64,000 nucleotides of DNA from an uncultured Pseudovibrio sp. (GTDB lineage: Bacteria; Pseudomonadota; Alphaproteobacteria; Rhizobiales; Stappiaceae): contig CANMBS010000024.1 in NCBI GenBank assembly GCA_947496145.1, positions 18,700 to 82,699 of the forward strand, in the 5' to 3' direction. The notes under the pieces were generated by a model, which did no database searches, was not told the origin of the DNA, and saw only the letters and a program-made list of their open reading frames with translations. The translations under genes and the position numbers were made by a program. Positions 28,492 through 38,769 of this stretch are shown piece by piece. Positions within the stretch are counted from its first letter, which is position 1. The number at the start of each line of letters is the position of its first letter.

Positions 28492-30014
28492 TGAAATTCA
28501 CTCGTAGTTTGCGACGGGGTTTCGCGCTGAGTTGCAAGGCGCATAATATCCTCCTGTGTTGTTGATCTCCCTCCCGGCAATACCCCGGTCAGCCGTCCTT
28601 CACACATCACCGCAATACGGTGGCTCAGGCGCATAACTTCAGGCAGTTCAGAGGAAATCACGATGATCGCACACCCCTGCTGTGCCAGTGTGTTAAGCAA
28701 CCTGTAGATTTCAGACTTCGCGCCCACATCAATTCCCCGCGTAGGTTCATCGAAAATGAGAATGTCGCAATTACGCAACAGCCACTTGGCGATAACGACC
28801 TTCTGCTGATTGCCCCCAGAGAGGTACTGAAGCTCCTGCCTGTCAGAGGGTGTTTTGATTTCCAGTTGCCTGATGTAGCTAGCCGCTGCCTGTGCCATGC
28901 CACGTTCATTCAGCACACCCAGCCTGTTATAAAACTGATCCATACTCGCCATGGCCACATTGGCGCGCACATCCATACCCGTTGCCAGACCAAAGTGCTT
29001 GCGGTCCTCAGACAGATAGCCGATGCCAGCCTTTACAGCGTCAGAAGGACTGGTGATCTTACAGTGTTGCCCGTTCACCCGAATTTCGCCGGAATCTAAT
29101 GAATCCGCGCCAAAGATTGCTCGCGCAACCTCAGTTCGCCCGGCACCCATCAGTCCTGCAAAGCCCAGTATTTCGCCTTTTTTCAGCGAAAAACTCACAT
29201 CACGAATTTCGTTGCCCCGGTTCAACCCCGTAACTTGCAAAGCGACGTCAGCGTGAGACAGATCAGGAACTTTAACGGCTTCATCCTTTACCTCACGCCC
29301 TACCATCATGGAAATGATCTTGCTGACTGGTGTCTCAGCCGCCGGAACAGTGCCCACATACGCGCCATCCCGCATCACCGTCACCCGATCCGCAATTTGC
29401 CTGAGTTCATCCATCTTGTGACTAATGTAGATGATGCCGACACCTTCTGCCTTTAAGCGCCGAATGATAGTGAACAACTCAGCAATTTCCCTGTCATTCA
29501 ACGCCGCAGTTGGTTCATCCATGATCAGCACCTGCGATTGAAAGGAAAGCGCCTTGGCAATCTCCACCATCTGCTGCTTAGCGATGGTCAGGTCACTCAC
29601 AAGTACATCAGGGCGCAAATCCAGTGCCATGCCCTTAAAAATATCGCGGGTTTTCTTTTTCAGGGCTGCTTCATCAAGTCGCCCGAAGCGCAGGCGGGGT
29701 TCGCGACCGATGAAGATATTCTGGGCCGCTGTCAGATCATTCATCAGGCTAAGTTCCTGATGAATAATGCCGATGCCAAGCGCCTGAGCCTCGCGCGGCC
29801 CCTGCGGGTTCACGGCGCTGCCTTTGATCTCGATCTTCCCTGCATCGCAGGTATAGATACCCGAAAGCACCTTCATCAGTGTGGACTTACCGGCGCCATT
29901 TTCTCCCATCAGCGCATGGACCTCGCCCGCCACCAGGTCAAATTGCACGTTCTTCAGGGCGTGCACACCCGGAAACGTTTTTTCAATATCCGTCATTTTG
30001 ACGATAGTATCCAT
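28488..30014 (-). CDS. Sugar ABC transporter ATPase, duplicated (RbsA-like)
   Basis: A 508-residue protein with two fused ABC domains. The first has Walker [10 protein letters not shown] and Walker [12 protein letters not shown]. The second has a degenerate Walker A ([10 protein letters not shown]) and [15 protein letters not shown] with [12 protein letters not shown], as usual for RbsA/MglA. GGAGGGGG is 8 nt before the ATG at 30014. The 174-bp gap to the mutarotase gene may contain a promoter. Confidence 0.9.
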   Translation of the reverse strand: MDTIVKMTDIEKTFPGVHALKNVQFDLVAGEVHALMGENGAGKSTLMKVLSGIYTCDAGKIEIKGSAVNPQGPREAQALGIGIIHQELSLMNDLTAAQNIFIGREPRLRFGRLDEAALKKKTRDIFKGMALDLRPDVLVSDLTIAKQQMVEIAKALSFQSQVLIMDEPTAALNDREIAELFTIIRRLKAEGVGIIYISHKMDELRQIADRVTVMRDGAYVGTVPAAETPVSKIISMMVGREVKDEAVKVPDLSHADVALQVTGLNRGNEIRDVSFSLKKGEILGFAGLMGAGRTEVARAIFGADSLDSGEIRVNGQHCKITSPSDAVKAGIGYLSEDRKHFGLATGMDVRANVAMASMDQFYNRLGVLNERGMAQAAASYIRQLEIKTPSDRQELQYLSGGNQQKVVIAKWLLRNCDILIFDEPTRGIDVGAKSEIYRLLNTLAQQGCAIIVISSELPEVMRLSHRIAVMCEGRLTGVLPGGRSTTQEDIMRLATQRETPSQTTSEFQ

Positions 30015-30188
30015 TTCGACACCCCCTCCCCAAGAGATGGTCTGCATCGCACAGCGGGTCTGACACCTTATTTATGCTGCATTCGCTATCCTGCTAAATC
30101 TCACGAAACTTCAACTCTAAGCAGCCATAACAATAGTACAACTCCTGAATACCTCTACGAAAAGCTCGCGGTATATCAATGGATTGCT

Positions 30189-30608
30189 TTAATTCTGAAT
30201 GACACCTTTCTTGATTATAACGTTACCGTACTTGCGTGTTGTGCCAGTAACGAGCGCACAGTAAGATGTCTTTGCTCGTTCATAGAAAGCAAAACGTTCC
30301 AGAAAAGTGATCTCAGTGTTTGCCGGAAGTGATATCTGATAGCTGCTCACCAGACCATCCGGCAGGCGATCTCCTTTTACCGGAGCCATCATCACCACAT
30401 TCTCAGGATCATATTGATCCAATTCCCACAACGGTATGATAGCCCGTAAAAGGTCGCTCACCTCACATCCGTCCGCACGTAAAACCTTGTTGCAAACAGA
30501 GTAGGCGGGAAAATGTGCATCACAGAGTACAAGTTCATCTCCATGTCCCATCTCATGCAAGATCATCAGCAACTCTGGGAAAATGATCGGATTGATCCCT
30601 TTGAGCAC
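30189..30608 (-). CDS. RbsD/FucU family mutarotase, FucU-like
   Basis: A 139-residue mutarotase that interconverts anomers of a pyranose sugar. The N-terminus MLKGINPIIFPELLMILHEM followed by GHGDELVLCDAHFPA is the FucU signature, with the catalytic His of the GHGD segment; RbsD proteins differ here. The start is GTG at 30608 with GAGAGGG 7 nt upstream. Being first of the transporter operon suggests the imported sugar is L-fucose or a relative. Confidence 0.85.
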   Translation of the reverse strand: MLKGINPIIFPELLMILHEMGHGDELVLCDAHFPAYSVCNKVLRADGCEVSDLLRAIIPLWELDQYDPENVVMMAPVKGDRLPDGLVSSYQISLPANTEITFLERFAFYERAKTSYCALVTGTTRKYGNVIIKKGVIQN

Positions 30609-30800
30609 GTGCGCGCCCTCTCATAACAGACACCGGAAAGGCCCGGGTAAACTCTAAAATGCAGCCGAACACATTTCTGGTTCAGAGCCCCTTCTGGAAC
30701 CATTCATGCAGAAAACTTGTGGTCCATAGCGCGTATCCCTAACAGTTGATGGAAGAGCTGCTATTTCTCAAAAACACCACCTGCATTATGGAATATTACC

Positions 30801-30822
30801 TGTGCTAATTCGTGTTAGCACA
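30801..30822. promoter_or_regulatory. Operator-like palindrome upstream of the sugar ABC operon
   Basis: TGTGCTAA-TTCGTG-TTAGCACA is a perfect 8-bp inverted repeat with a 6-bp centre, 193 bp upstream of the mutarotase start. Size and symmetry fit a dimeric repressor site (LacI/DeoR/GntR type). No such regulator gene is adjacent in the window. Confidence 0.45.
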
Positions 30823-31356
30823 CTAGCAAAGCTGCGTATTTAATCAAGCGCATTTTTCCGTTGTAAGCCTTCCACGTCTTAACGTAACCCGCTTATTGAT
30901 GATCATCCGATCAGCAGCGCACCAGTATCTTTGTCTTTTCGGATCTCAATAAAGAACTTGATCACTAAGTTTTTCGTGATGAAACCGTGGTGAGAATAAA
31001 TCCGAGATTTGTGACTACGAGCGGCTCACTTCGCCATAAGTTTCAATCAAAGAGCAGCAGCATCTGTGCTGTTTGCTAATGGATAAAACTGTATAAAGTA
31101 AAATGGTTTCCTCAGTGAGCCTTTTTGGTATTGTTCATCTCTGCGCAGGTTCCGCTGATTTCGTCCAACTATCTCCAGCCTTAAATAATTTCAGGAGTAT
31201 AACTCAGAGAATAATAGTAGTATTTGCTCGGAGAAATTAACGCCAAATTTTTTATAGGCATATATGAGCTCTGGCGGTATAAGCTGCTTGAAATTTAATT
31301 AGTTGCATTGGATTGGGGGCGTAGGTGGCGTTCCGGTTTAAGCTTCGGGAGTGTCA
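30823..31356. other. AT-rich non-coding stretch
   Basis: About 530 bp between divergent operons. I see no supported gene, RNA or IS remnant. It is A/T-rich and presumably carries promoters for the secretion genes to the right. Confidence 0.4.
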
Positions 31357-33126
31357 ATGAGTAGATCGAAGAATGGAACCACGTCTAAACGACAGTTGGT
31401 TGCAGAGGCATTTGCAGCATCACGCTCTGGTTATCTGGGTGTTGGAGTTCTCAGTTTAGTAATCAATCTTTTGATGCTGACCGGACCGATGTTTATGCTG
31501 CAAATTTATGATCGCGTGCTTGCCAGCCATAGTGTTCCTACACTGGTAATTATCGCTAGTTTTGCAGGCATCTTATACATCTTCTTTGCATTACTTGAAG
31601 GGATACGGGCCAGAGGACTCTCGCGAATTTCGCAGGAAATTGATGCCCGTTTATCCAGAACAGCCTTCTTTGCTAACTTGCGTGTGCCCCTGCGCATGGG
31701 TGCCTCTGGCAAGAACGTGGACCCGATCCGGGATCTGGAGACCATGCGCCAGTTCTGGGGCGGACAGGGACCTGCCGCCCTCTTTGATATTCCGTGGATG
31801 CCGATCTACCTGGGGCTGGTGTTTGTCTTGCATTTCTGGCTTGGCATGTTAGCGCTGGTGGGTGCTGCTATTATTCTTAGTCTGGTGCTTGCCAATGAGT
31901 TTATGAGCCGCGAGCCGGCCAAAGACCTGTCAGCACAAAATGCGCAGCGCAGTACAATCCGGTCAGGTGTGCGCCGCAATGCAGAAGTAGTTCGTGCCCT
32001 TGGCATGAGTGAAATTCTCACCAATCGGTGGGAAGGAGCCAATGCTCAGTTTTATGAAGCACAAACCAAGGCCGGTGACCGGGCTTCCTTATTCGCTACC
32101 ATCATCAAGGCGTTTCGCTTTCTGCTTGGTTCTGCGGTGCTTGCTGTTGGTGCATGGCTTGCGATCTTGCAGGAGGTTTCTCCAGGTGTAATGATTGCGG
32201 CCTCTATCATCACATCTCGTGCACTCTCCCCGGTTGAACAAGCTGTTGGGCAATGGCGTATATTTATCGCGGCACGTCAGGCACGCGGGCGTTTGGAAAA
32301 GACGCTGGAAGGTCTGGACGAAAACGCTCCTGAAACCGAACTGCCTTTACCTGAGAAAAACCTCAATGTGCAGCAGATTGCAACTGCACCACCTGGTGTG
32401 CGTGCGGTGACACTTGGCGGGGTCAACTTTTCTCTCAATGCAGGGGATGGTTTGGGTGTTATCGGGCCATCAGGTTCAGGAAAAACCAGTTTGGTCCGTG
32501 CGTTGGTTGGTGTGTGGCCTATTTTGCGCGGCTCCGTGCGGCTGGATGGAGCTGAGCTAATTCAGTGGTCAGAAGAACGACTTGGCAGCGCGGTCGGATA
32601 CCTGCCGCAGGATGTAGAATTGTTTGATGGCACGATTGCTGAAAATATTTCTCGTTTTGCACCCGAGCGCGAGGATGAGAAAGTGCTTCAGGCATCCCAG
32701 CTTGCCAACGTGCATGAGTTGGTGACCAGCTTACCCAATGGCTATGACACACAGGTGGGTGAAGGCGGTGCCTTACTCTCTGCCGGGCAACGCCAGCGTA
32801 TTGGTCTGGCACGTGCCCTTTATGGAAATCCTTTCCTCATTGTGCTGGATGAACCAAACTCAAATCTGGATGCTGAAGGTGAGGCTGCTTTAACCCGCGC
32901 CATTAAAGGCATGCGCCAGAGCGGCAGTATCGTCATTGTAGTCGCCCATCGCCCAAGCGCCATTTCTGCGGTGGACCTTCTGCTGGTGGTTAAAGACGGA
33001 CAACAGGCGGCCTTTGGACCTAAAGATGAGGTCCTGCCCAAAATCACCGGACAGGCAGGTGCTCCTGCCCCCGGATCCGTTCCTGCAGCCAACGCCGGTT
33101 CTTTAAGTGTGGTGCCTCATGCCTGA
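31357..33126 (+). CDS. Type I secretion ABC transporter (PrtD-like)
   Basis: A 589-residue inner-membrane exporter half with an N-terminal membrane domain (about 25-310) and a C-terminal ATPase. Walker A is GPSGSGKTS, the signature is LSAGQRQRIGLARAL and Walker B is FLIVLDEPNSNLD. The segments LTGPMFMLQIYDRVL and LFDIPWMP are typical of the PrtD/LipB type I secretion family. GGGAG precedes the ATG at 31357 by 6 nt. It overlaps the HlyD-like gene by 8 bp. No RTX or other substrate gene, and no TolC-like gene, is adjacent. Confidence 0.9.
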   Translation: MSRSKNGTTSKRQLVAEAFAASRSGYLGVGVLSLVINLLMLTGPMFMLQIYDRVLASHSVPTLVIIASFAGILYIFFALLEGIRARGLSRISQEIDARLSRTAFFANLRVPLRMGASGKNVDPIRDLETMRQFWGGQGPAALFDIPWMPIYLGLVFVLHFWLGMLALVGAAIILSLVLANEFMSREPAKDLSAQNAQRSTIRSGVRRNAEVVRALGMSEILTNRWEGANAQFYEAQTKAGDRASLFATIIKAFRFLLGSAVLAVGAWLAILQEVSPGVMIAASIITSRALSPVEQAVGQWRIFIAARQARGRLEKTLEGLDENAPETELPLPEKNLNVQQIATAPPGVRAVTLGGVNFSLNAGDGLGVIGPSGSGKTSLVRALVGVWPILRGSVRLDGAELIQWSEERLGSAVGYLPQDVELFDGTIAENISRFAPEREDEKVLQASQLANVHELVTSLPNGYDTQVGEGGALLSAGQRQRIGLARALYGNPFLIVLDEPNSNLDAEGEAALTRAIKGMRQSGSIVIVVAHRPSAISAVDLLLVVKDGQQAAFGPKDEVLPKITGQAGAPAPGSVPAANAGSLSVVPHA

Positions 33127-34435
33127 TCAAACAACTTTGTCCAGTATTCAGTCCTCTCGTAAAAAACACATGCATTGGGGACTTGGCCTTGTTGGTGCTC
33201 TGGTCCTCGGCCTTGGAGGCTGGGCGTCGATTGCCGAAATCAACAGTGCAGTCATCACCTCTGGCTCCATCGCGGTGGATGGACAAGCCAAAAAGGTCCA
33301 GCATCAGGAAGGCGGGATTGTGGGAGAAATCCTTGTCAGAGACGGGGATGAAGTCAAAGCCGGGGATGTGCTGTTCCGTCTGGATGAAACGCTGGTGAAA
33401 GCTAATCTGGCCATCACTCGCAAGCGATTACATCAAATGCAGGCTCAGGAAGCTCGCCTGTCTGCGGAGTGGCGTCATGATGCAAAGGTCACGTTTCCTG
33501 CGGCATTGCTTGAACTGGCTAAAACCGACGAGGTCGCCGCCACTGCGGTAGAGGGCGAGCAGGCGCTGTTTGCAGCCCGTCAGCAAGGCATTGCCGGACG
33601 CAAGAAGCAGCTTGGTGAGCAAATTGAGCAGCTGGAGCAGCAAATTGAAGGACAAAAACTGCAACGTGATGCTAAAAGCGAAAGCATTGATCTGGTCACC
33701 CAGCAGTTAAAAGACTTTTCAACGCTACTGGATAAACGCCTCATTAACGCTTCTCAGGTGACTGGCATCAAGCGCGAGCGCGCTGGCCTTGTCGGTGACC
33801 GGGGAGAGCTGATTTCACGAATTGCACAGACCCGTGAAGCGATCAGCGAAAAGCGCATTCAGATTTTGCAGCTCGATGAAGAGTTTTTGGAAAAAGTTCT
33901 GAATGACTTACAAACCTTGCGGGCTAAGATTGCCGAACTGGAAGAACAGGAAATTGCAGCGCAAGACCGGCTGAAACGCATCGATATTCGCAGTCCCGGC
34001 TCCGGCTTTGTACACCAGCTTTCAGTGCATACAGTGGGCGGCGTGATCGCTCCCGGTGATACATTGATGATGGTGGTGCCTGAAGACAGTGAACTGCTGA
34101 TTGAAAGCCGTGTTCAGCCAGTGGATGTGGACCAGTTGAAGGTTGGGCAAGAAGCTTATGTTCGCCTTGCCGCGTTTGACCAGCGCACCACACCGGAGCT
34201 GAGTGCTTCAGTGCTCAATGTATCCCCGGACCTGACCCGCGACGAAGTCACGGGTGAAGCATTTTATCTCGCCCGCCTAAAAATTCTGGAGAGTGAGCTA
34301 CCCAAACTGGGTGGCCAGACTCTCCTGCCTGGCATGCCAGTGGAAGGCTTCATCCAGACTGGGGAACGCACCGTCCTGTCCTACTTCATAAAACCCTTAA
34401 AAGACCAAATTGCTCACGCTCTTAAGGAGAAATGA
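33119..34435 (+). CDS. Type I secretion membrane fusion protein (HlyD/PrtE-like)
   Basis: A 438-residue periplasmic adaptor. One N-terminal membrane helix (about 20-40) is followed by a lipoyl-type half motif VQHQEGGIVGEILVRDGDEV. A long coiled-coil hairpin covers about 85-285, and a beta-barrel region contains RIDIRSPGSGFVHQLSVHTV and TPELSASVLNVSPDL. It links the ABC exporter to an outer-membrane TolC. The start overlaps the exporter stop. Confidence 0.9.
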   Translation: MPDQTTLSSIQSSRKKHMHWGLGLVGALVLGLGGWASIAEINSAVITSGSIAVDGQAKKVQHQEGGIVGEILVRDGDEVKAGDVLFRLDETLVKANLAITRKRLHQMQAQEARLSAEWRHDAKVTFPAALLELAKTDEVAATAVEGEQALFAARQQGIAGRKKQLGEQIEQLEQQIEGQKLQRDAKSESIDLVTQQLKDFSTLLDKRLINASQVTGIKRERAGLVGDRGELISRIAQTREAISEKRIQILQLDEEFLEKVLNDLQTLRAKIAELEEQEIAAQDRLKRIDIRSPGSGFVHQLSVHTVGGVIAPGDTLMMVVPEDSELLIESRVQPVDVDQLKVGQEAYVRLAAFDQRTTPELSASVLNVSPDLTRDEVTGEAFYLARLKILESELPKLGGQTLLPGMPVEGFIQTGERTVLSYFIKPLKDQIAHALKEK

Positions 34436-34520
34436 CCGTGCGCTCGCTCTGATTTAATGCTCGTTGCAAAAAACTGCAGCATTACACTTCGGGTATCATT
34501 CCATGCACCTCCACGCTGGT

Positions 34521-34748
34521 TCACTTCCAGTAGTTGTTGGCAGCTGCGATGGTACTGAAGTGTTCTGCTATGGTTTGAGACGCGGCGATAAGGGATTCTG
34601 AATCATACTCATACATCAGCCGCATAACTTTGCGCACATCTGCGTCTGGCTGCATGAACTTGATAGCCATGCGTGAGAGTTTGACTGCAAGTTCATAGCC
34701 TTCCTGAGGGGAGGCTGTTTGCAGAGTTGGAAGCCAGTTTTCATCCAT
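34521..34748 (-). CDS. Small protein, unknown
   Basis: A 75-residue helical protein beginning MDENWLPTLQTASPQEGYEL. GGA lies 9 nt upstream of the ATG at 34748. I recognise no family. It is convergent with the secretion operon, 86 bp from the end of the HlyD-like gene. It could be a real small gene; support is moderate. Confidence 0.45.
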   Translation of the reverse strand: MDENWLPTLQTASPQEGYELAVKLSRMAIKFMQPDADVRKVMRLMYEYDSESLIAASQTIAEHFSTIAAANNYWK

Positions 34749-34889
34749 CGATCGCATCCTTTTGCTTGGCGATTGATGGCAGGGTTGACCAGCTGTGGAA
34801 GGACCGCAATCTCCCTAATTTGCCCCCGGATTTATTGTAGGAGCTGAGGAAAAGCAGTCAGAGACCTCTTATCCCTGACTGCATATCTT

Positions 34890-35366
34890 TTAGTCTTTGC
34901 CGTTCACATGTTGATAAATTGCGGGTTTTCCGCCTATGCCTTTTGGCAGTGTAAAGACGGTATAATTTGTGTCTTCATCTGCCTCACCCATTCCGAGTGA
35001 ACCAGCTGGCATACCGGGAACGCTAAGACCTTTTACGTCAGGCCGTTCTGCCAGCAGGCGTTGCACAGCCGCCAGCGGGACGTGACCTTCCAATACGTAA
35101 CCCTCCATCAATGCGGTGTGACAGCTTTGCATGTTTTCGGATATTCCAACCTGCTGCTTTACGCGGTCCATGTCCTCGGTGTGATGCACCGTGACTTGAA
35201 ACCCTGCCGTTTCCAATGCATCAGACCATGCAGAACAACAGCCGCAATAGGGTGATTTATAGATGGTCAGGCTCTCACTGGTTTCAGCTGATACGTTATG
35301 AGGCAATGCCGCAGAGACAAGAGCAGCAGCGAACGCACCTGCCAGCAGGTTCTTTTTTATAGTCAT
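34890..35366 (-). CDS. DUF411 family periplasmic metal-binding protein
   Basis: A 158-residue exported protein. The signal peptide (residues 1-27, ending NVSAE) is followed by LTIYKSPYCGCCSAW, a thioredoxin-like motif with CGCC that characterises DUF411 proteins. A second conserved segment is SCHTALMEGYVLEGHVPLAAV, with Cys and His candidates for copper. GMPAGSLGMG is also typical. DUF411 proteins usually accompany copper-resistance genes. It lies 33 bp downstream of another exported Cys-rich protein gene on the same strand. Confidence 0.85.
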   Translation of the reverse strand: MTIKKNLLAGAFAAALVSAALPHNVSAETSESLTIYKSPYCGCCSAWSDALETAGFQVTVHHTEDMDRVKQQVGISENMQSCHTALMEGYVLEGHVPLAAVQRLLAERPDVKGLSVPGMPAGSLGMGEADEDTNYTVFTLPKGIGGKPAIYQHVNGKD

Positions 35367-35399
35367 GATTTGTCCAATCCAGTTTCTGTGTTTGAGGTC

Positions 35400-35753
35400 T
35401 TACAGAAATGAGCGGATTGGTGGTTTATCGATTGCGCGAGAGAGCACTCCCAGCAAGTCATCCCGTGTGAGCGAGTAGATCGGAACACTGTGATATTGTG
35501 AAGCAGGTATCGCGCTTTCTGGAGAAAGGGCCATCACAGAAACGCAGTTGACCGCGGCACCAAAAGCGTCGTTATTTTGCTCACAACAGCAACAGGGTGC
35601 CCTCTGCTTTGTCATCTGATCAGAATGCTCAACCTGCATTTGAGAGACTGCCATTGTCACAGCGGTCTGCTGCACTGCTCTTTCCACTGGCATGGCAGAA
35701 GCGTGGGGTGCAGTTACAAACACAAGCAGCAATACGGTCAGTACACGAAACAT
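35400..35753 (-). CDS. Exported Cys-rich small protein, copper-linked
   Basis: A 117-residue protein with a signal peptide (residues 1-20, ending ASA) and a CCCC motif at about residues 54-57 (APCCCCEQN), plus a C-terminus KPPIRSFL. Small exported proteins of this style often precede copper-handling genes. It shares its strand and probably its transcript with the DUF411 gene. The metal role is inference from the cysteines and neighbour. Confidence 0.6.
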   Translation of the reverse strand: MFRVLTVLLLVFVTAPHASAMPVERAVQQTAVTMAVSQMQVEHSDQMTKQRAPCCCCEQNNDAFGAAVNCVSVMALSPESAIPASQYHSVPIYSLTRDDLLGVLSRAIDKPPIRSFL

Positions 35754-35978
35754 GCATGTACTTTAGGGATGCACAGCGGCGCAATCAAGTTAAACTGTCG
35801 TAATATCGCCGTACGTGAGTGCAGATTAGTTGACCGGAAAGTGTTTCAAGAGATGCTTGACTTAAACCTAACTTCAAGAAGTACTTCTTTGTCCTCTCGT
35901 TAATAAGAGGATGAAGCAGCTTCCAAAACGGATCGCGTAACTGAGCTTATGTTTTGCCTCGCGGATCTGGAGACTGAC

Positions 35979-36202
35979 ATGTCTGAATCCAAACCTGCTT
36001 ATATTGTTGCCAGCAGTTTCATACCAGAAGGCTCACGCTATTCAGGTTTCCAAGTATGGAAGCCCTTATGACGCTGTGGAACTCACCTGAATATCAGGCA
36101 ATTAAACACTTGCGCACCGATGTAATCCCGCCCAATTTCACTATTGCTGTGCAAAGGGATGACGGCGCTCCGCCTCCCCCCCAATGCGGGGTGGAGCGCT
36201 AA
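35979..36202 (+). pseudogene. DUF1330 family gene, internally deleted
   Basis: The ATG at 35979 opens MSESKPAYIVASSFIPEGS, the start of a DUF1330 protein. From 36047 a different frame reads FPSMEALMTLWNSPEYQAIK, the C-terminal DUF1330 signature, to a TAA at 36202. About 35 codons between the two are missing and the frame changes at the join near 36046. The gene is therefore a deletion pseudogene. Confidence 0.75.
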
Positions 36203-36327
36203 CTCATCTTGACATCCCTGTTTCTGCACGCCTAATGTGTTCGTAGGAAAGACCGGAGGAGTTACAGCGATGAACAAGAACAGGACACATAATCAAATCT
36301 GCCCTGTTTCTTTGAAAGTTCATCACC

Positions 36328-37950
36328 ATGCCTGCCTCTATTTCTATCAATCAGTTAAGCTGGTCACGTCCTGACGGTGACCCTCTTTTCTCCAATCTCA
36401 ACTTACGCTTTGCGTCGCAGCGCACCGGTCTGATAGGACGCAACGGTACGGGCAAAACAACTTTGCTGAAGCTGATCAGCGGAGCACTAAAGCCTGTCTC
36501 CGGTTCTGTATCCGTGCAGGGAACACTGGGACTTCTTGAGCAGCAGGTTCAATACAGATCAGACCAGACTGTCGCGCACTTGTTTAATGTGGCAGGTGCA
36601 CTGCGCACGCTACGGAAGGCCGAGGCTGGTATTGCCAGTGTGGAAGAACTGGCAGCGGCTGACTGGACGCTGGAAAGCCGAATGGAGTCCGCTCTTGCGG
36701 TTTTAGGCCTGAGCATACCTGCAGGCTACCCCCTCGCTAAGCTTTCCGGCGGACAAACCACACGCTGCCGACTGGCAGCTCTTCACTTTCATGAGACAGA
36801 CTTTCTGCTTTTGGATGAACCGACTAATAATCTGGATGCAGCAGGACGCATCGCACTCCTCAGGTTTCTCGAGGGTTGGAAAAAAGGAGTGATCGTTGTT
36901 AGTCATGACCGCGCCCTTTTAGAGCAAGTGGATGCTATAGTGGAGTTGACCACACTGGGAGCTTCAAGCTTTGGCGGCAACTACAGCTTCTACAAATCCC
37001 AAAAAGAACAAGAGCTTACGAGTGCAATGCATGAGTTTGCGCGTGCCGAAAAGCGAAAAGATGATCTGGGTCGCAAGCTTCAGAAGCTTACAGAGCGTAA
37101 AGCGCGGAAAGACCGGGCTGGTTACCGTTCCCGGGCTAAGAGGGACCAGCCGAAAGTGCTGCTGAATGCACGTAGAGAAACGGCAGAGACCACACGAGGT
37201 GACAGCGTTAATCTGGCGAACCGTCTGCGCCAGCAAGCGCAGCATCAGGCAGATATGGCACGCCAGAAAGTAGAAGTGCTGGAGCCAATAAGTATGCACA
37301 TTCCCTCTTCCGGCCTAACCAACACACAGCGGGTGTTAACTGCACGCAATCTAAGTGTCGGGTATGCCAAGCACTCCCCTCTCCTGCAAGGTTTTTCACT
37401 GGAGATATCCGGGCCGCACCGTTGTGCTCTTTCAGGTGGTAATGGTTCGGGCAAAACCACGCTACTTAAAACATTGCTGGGAGAAATTCCTCCTCTTTCC
37501 GGCGCATGTGAACTACATCCGACGACCCGAGTGCTGGACCAGCAGGCCAGTTTTCTCGATCCTGAGCGAAGTGTTCTGGAAAACTTTCATCACCTGAATC
37601 CTGATCAGGATGAGAATACTTGCCGCGCTGTACTCGCTCGGTTTCTGTTTCGGGGAAATACTTCTCACCAACCTGTTAAAACTCTCAGCGGCGGCATGAT
37701 GCTCAGGGCAGGATTGGCGTGTACTTTGGGTGCTGCCCGGCCACCGAAGCTGCTTATACTGGATGAGCCGACCAACCACTTAGATATTGAAGGGATCGAA
37801 GCTATGGAAGCCGCACTGAAAGCCTATGACGGTGCTTTGCTGGTGATCAGCCATGATCGTTCCTTTTTAAGCAATATTGGAGTTACGCAGGAAGTCTGTC
37901 TGGGAGAGACTGCAGAAGCGCAGGACTCCCGTCAGCTCAAAGGTGTTTAA
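36328..37950 (+). CDS. ABC-F family ATPase
   Basis: A 540-residue soluble protein with two ABC domains and no membrane part. Walker A motifs are GRNGTGKTT and GGNGSGKTT. Signatures are LSGGQTTRCRLAAL and LSGGMMLRAGLACTL. Walker B motifs are FLLLDEPTNNLD and LLILDEPTNHLD. The charged linker between domains (about 230-330, rich in Arg and Lys) is where ABC-F proteins contact the ribosome. It may be a translation factor or an antibiotic-protection protein; the subfamily cannot be settled by eye. It overlaps the convergent DUF488 gene by 14 bp. Confidence 0.9.
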   Translation: MPASISINQLSWSRPDGDPLFSNLNLRFASQRTGLIGRNGTGKTTLLKLISGALKPVSGSVSVQGTLGLLEQQVQYRSDQTVAHLFNVAGALRTLRKAEAGIASVEELAAADWTLESRMESALAVLGLSIPAGYPLAKLSGGQTTRCRLAALHFHETDFLLLDEPTNNLDAAGRIALLRFLEGWKKGVIVVSHDRALLEQVDAIVELTTLGASSFGGNYSFYKSQKEQELTSAMHEFARAEKRKDDLGRKLQKLTERKARKDRAGYRSRAKRDQPKVLLNARRETAETTRGDSVNLANRLRQQAQHQADMARQKVEVLEPISMHIPSSGLTNTQRVLTARNLSVGYAKHSPLLQGFSLEISGPHRCALSGGNGSGKTTLLKTLLGEIPPLSGACELHPTTRVLDQQASFLDPERSVLENFHHLNPDQDENTCRAVLARFLFRGNTSHQPVKTLSGGMMLRAGLACTLGAARPPKLLILDEPTNHLDIEGIEAMEAALKAYDGALLVISHDRSFLSNIGVTQEVCLGETAEAQDSRQLKGV

Positions 37951-38383
37951 CCTTCAATGCGCCACCCCAACGGCTATTCAGGTATTCGGCAACAAGAGAG
38001 CGGTGGCATTCGTGTGGAAGATGCTCTGAGCATAGAAGGCAACCGTCCTCAAACATGTCTGTCTTAAACTTGCTTTCCACCTTGCGCTCGGACATCAGGC
38101 GCATAAAACGGTCTTTGAAGATGGCCCAGTCGCCTTTTTCTTTCTTGAAGGCTTTGAACATGTCCTGATCGGGTGCAAGTAACGGCTGGTGTTCATAACC
38201 AATATCGCCAATTGCTTTCAGAAAGAACGTCAGGTCAGAGGATTTGGCAAATCCTGCCAGTTGCGAAGTGTTGTTAAGCCGAATATCAATCACCTTTTTC
38301 ACACCTGCACTTTGCAAGCGAGCGAAAAAATGCTCAGCTGAAGACTTCGTGAAACCAATAGTGGACAGGGTTACTTCACTCAT
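37937..38383 (-). CDS. DUF488 domain protein
   Basis: A 148-residue protein with the DUF488 pattern: TIGFTKSSAEHFFARL at the start, a VIDIRLNN strand with the conserved D-x-R, and a C-terminal CLLCSEHLPHECHRSLVAEYL segment with Cys and His residues. Function of the family is not established. The start at 38383 follows a weak GAG; the ATG two codons earlier is equally possible. Confidence 0.8.
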   Translation of the reverse strand: MSEVTLSTIGFTKSSAEHFFARLQSAGVKKVIDIRLNNTSQLAGFAKSSDLTFFLKAIGDIGYEHQPLLAPDQDMFKAFKKEKGDWAIFKDRFMRLMSERKVESKFKTDMFEDGCLLCSEHLPHECHRSLVAEYLNSRWGGALKVKHL

Positions 38384-38769
38384 GATCATCTCGTTAGGCC
38401 TTTGGATGCTCCTTGGTTTACCTGATCAAATTTGTGCACGCTATGCGGTATTTAGACAGGTTCGCGGACTGAGTTAAACTTGTTCCAGCTCATTATCCGC
38501 TAATAAGCACTCTACAAGCTGACAGATACACCCTTGCTTGCGTGGGAGCTGCAAAAGAGTGCAGTTGCTGAGATCCAAACATAACTCGCGCAGTAATATG
38601 GAGGTTATGCCATGTGTGACAACGACGGCGCGCGCTCACCTCTTCAAGAAAAGGCTCTGAGGATTCTCCCTGTCAGCCTTCAAAATCTCCCGTCACTTAC
38701 TCTTTCACCTCCTGCTTGGTAGAGCCTTCCCATACATCAGATAGCTTTGGTGCAAGCATATCTTAGAGT

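Noticed and set aside
36083..36277. Minus-strand frame near the DUF1330 remnant
   Set aside because: Antisense to clear DUF1330 C-terminal coding similarity.
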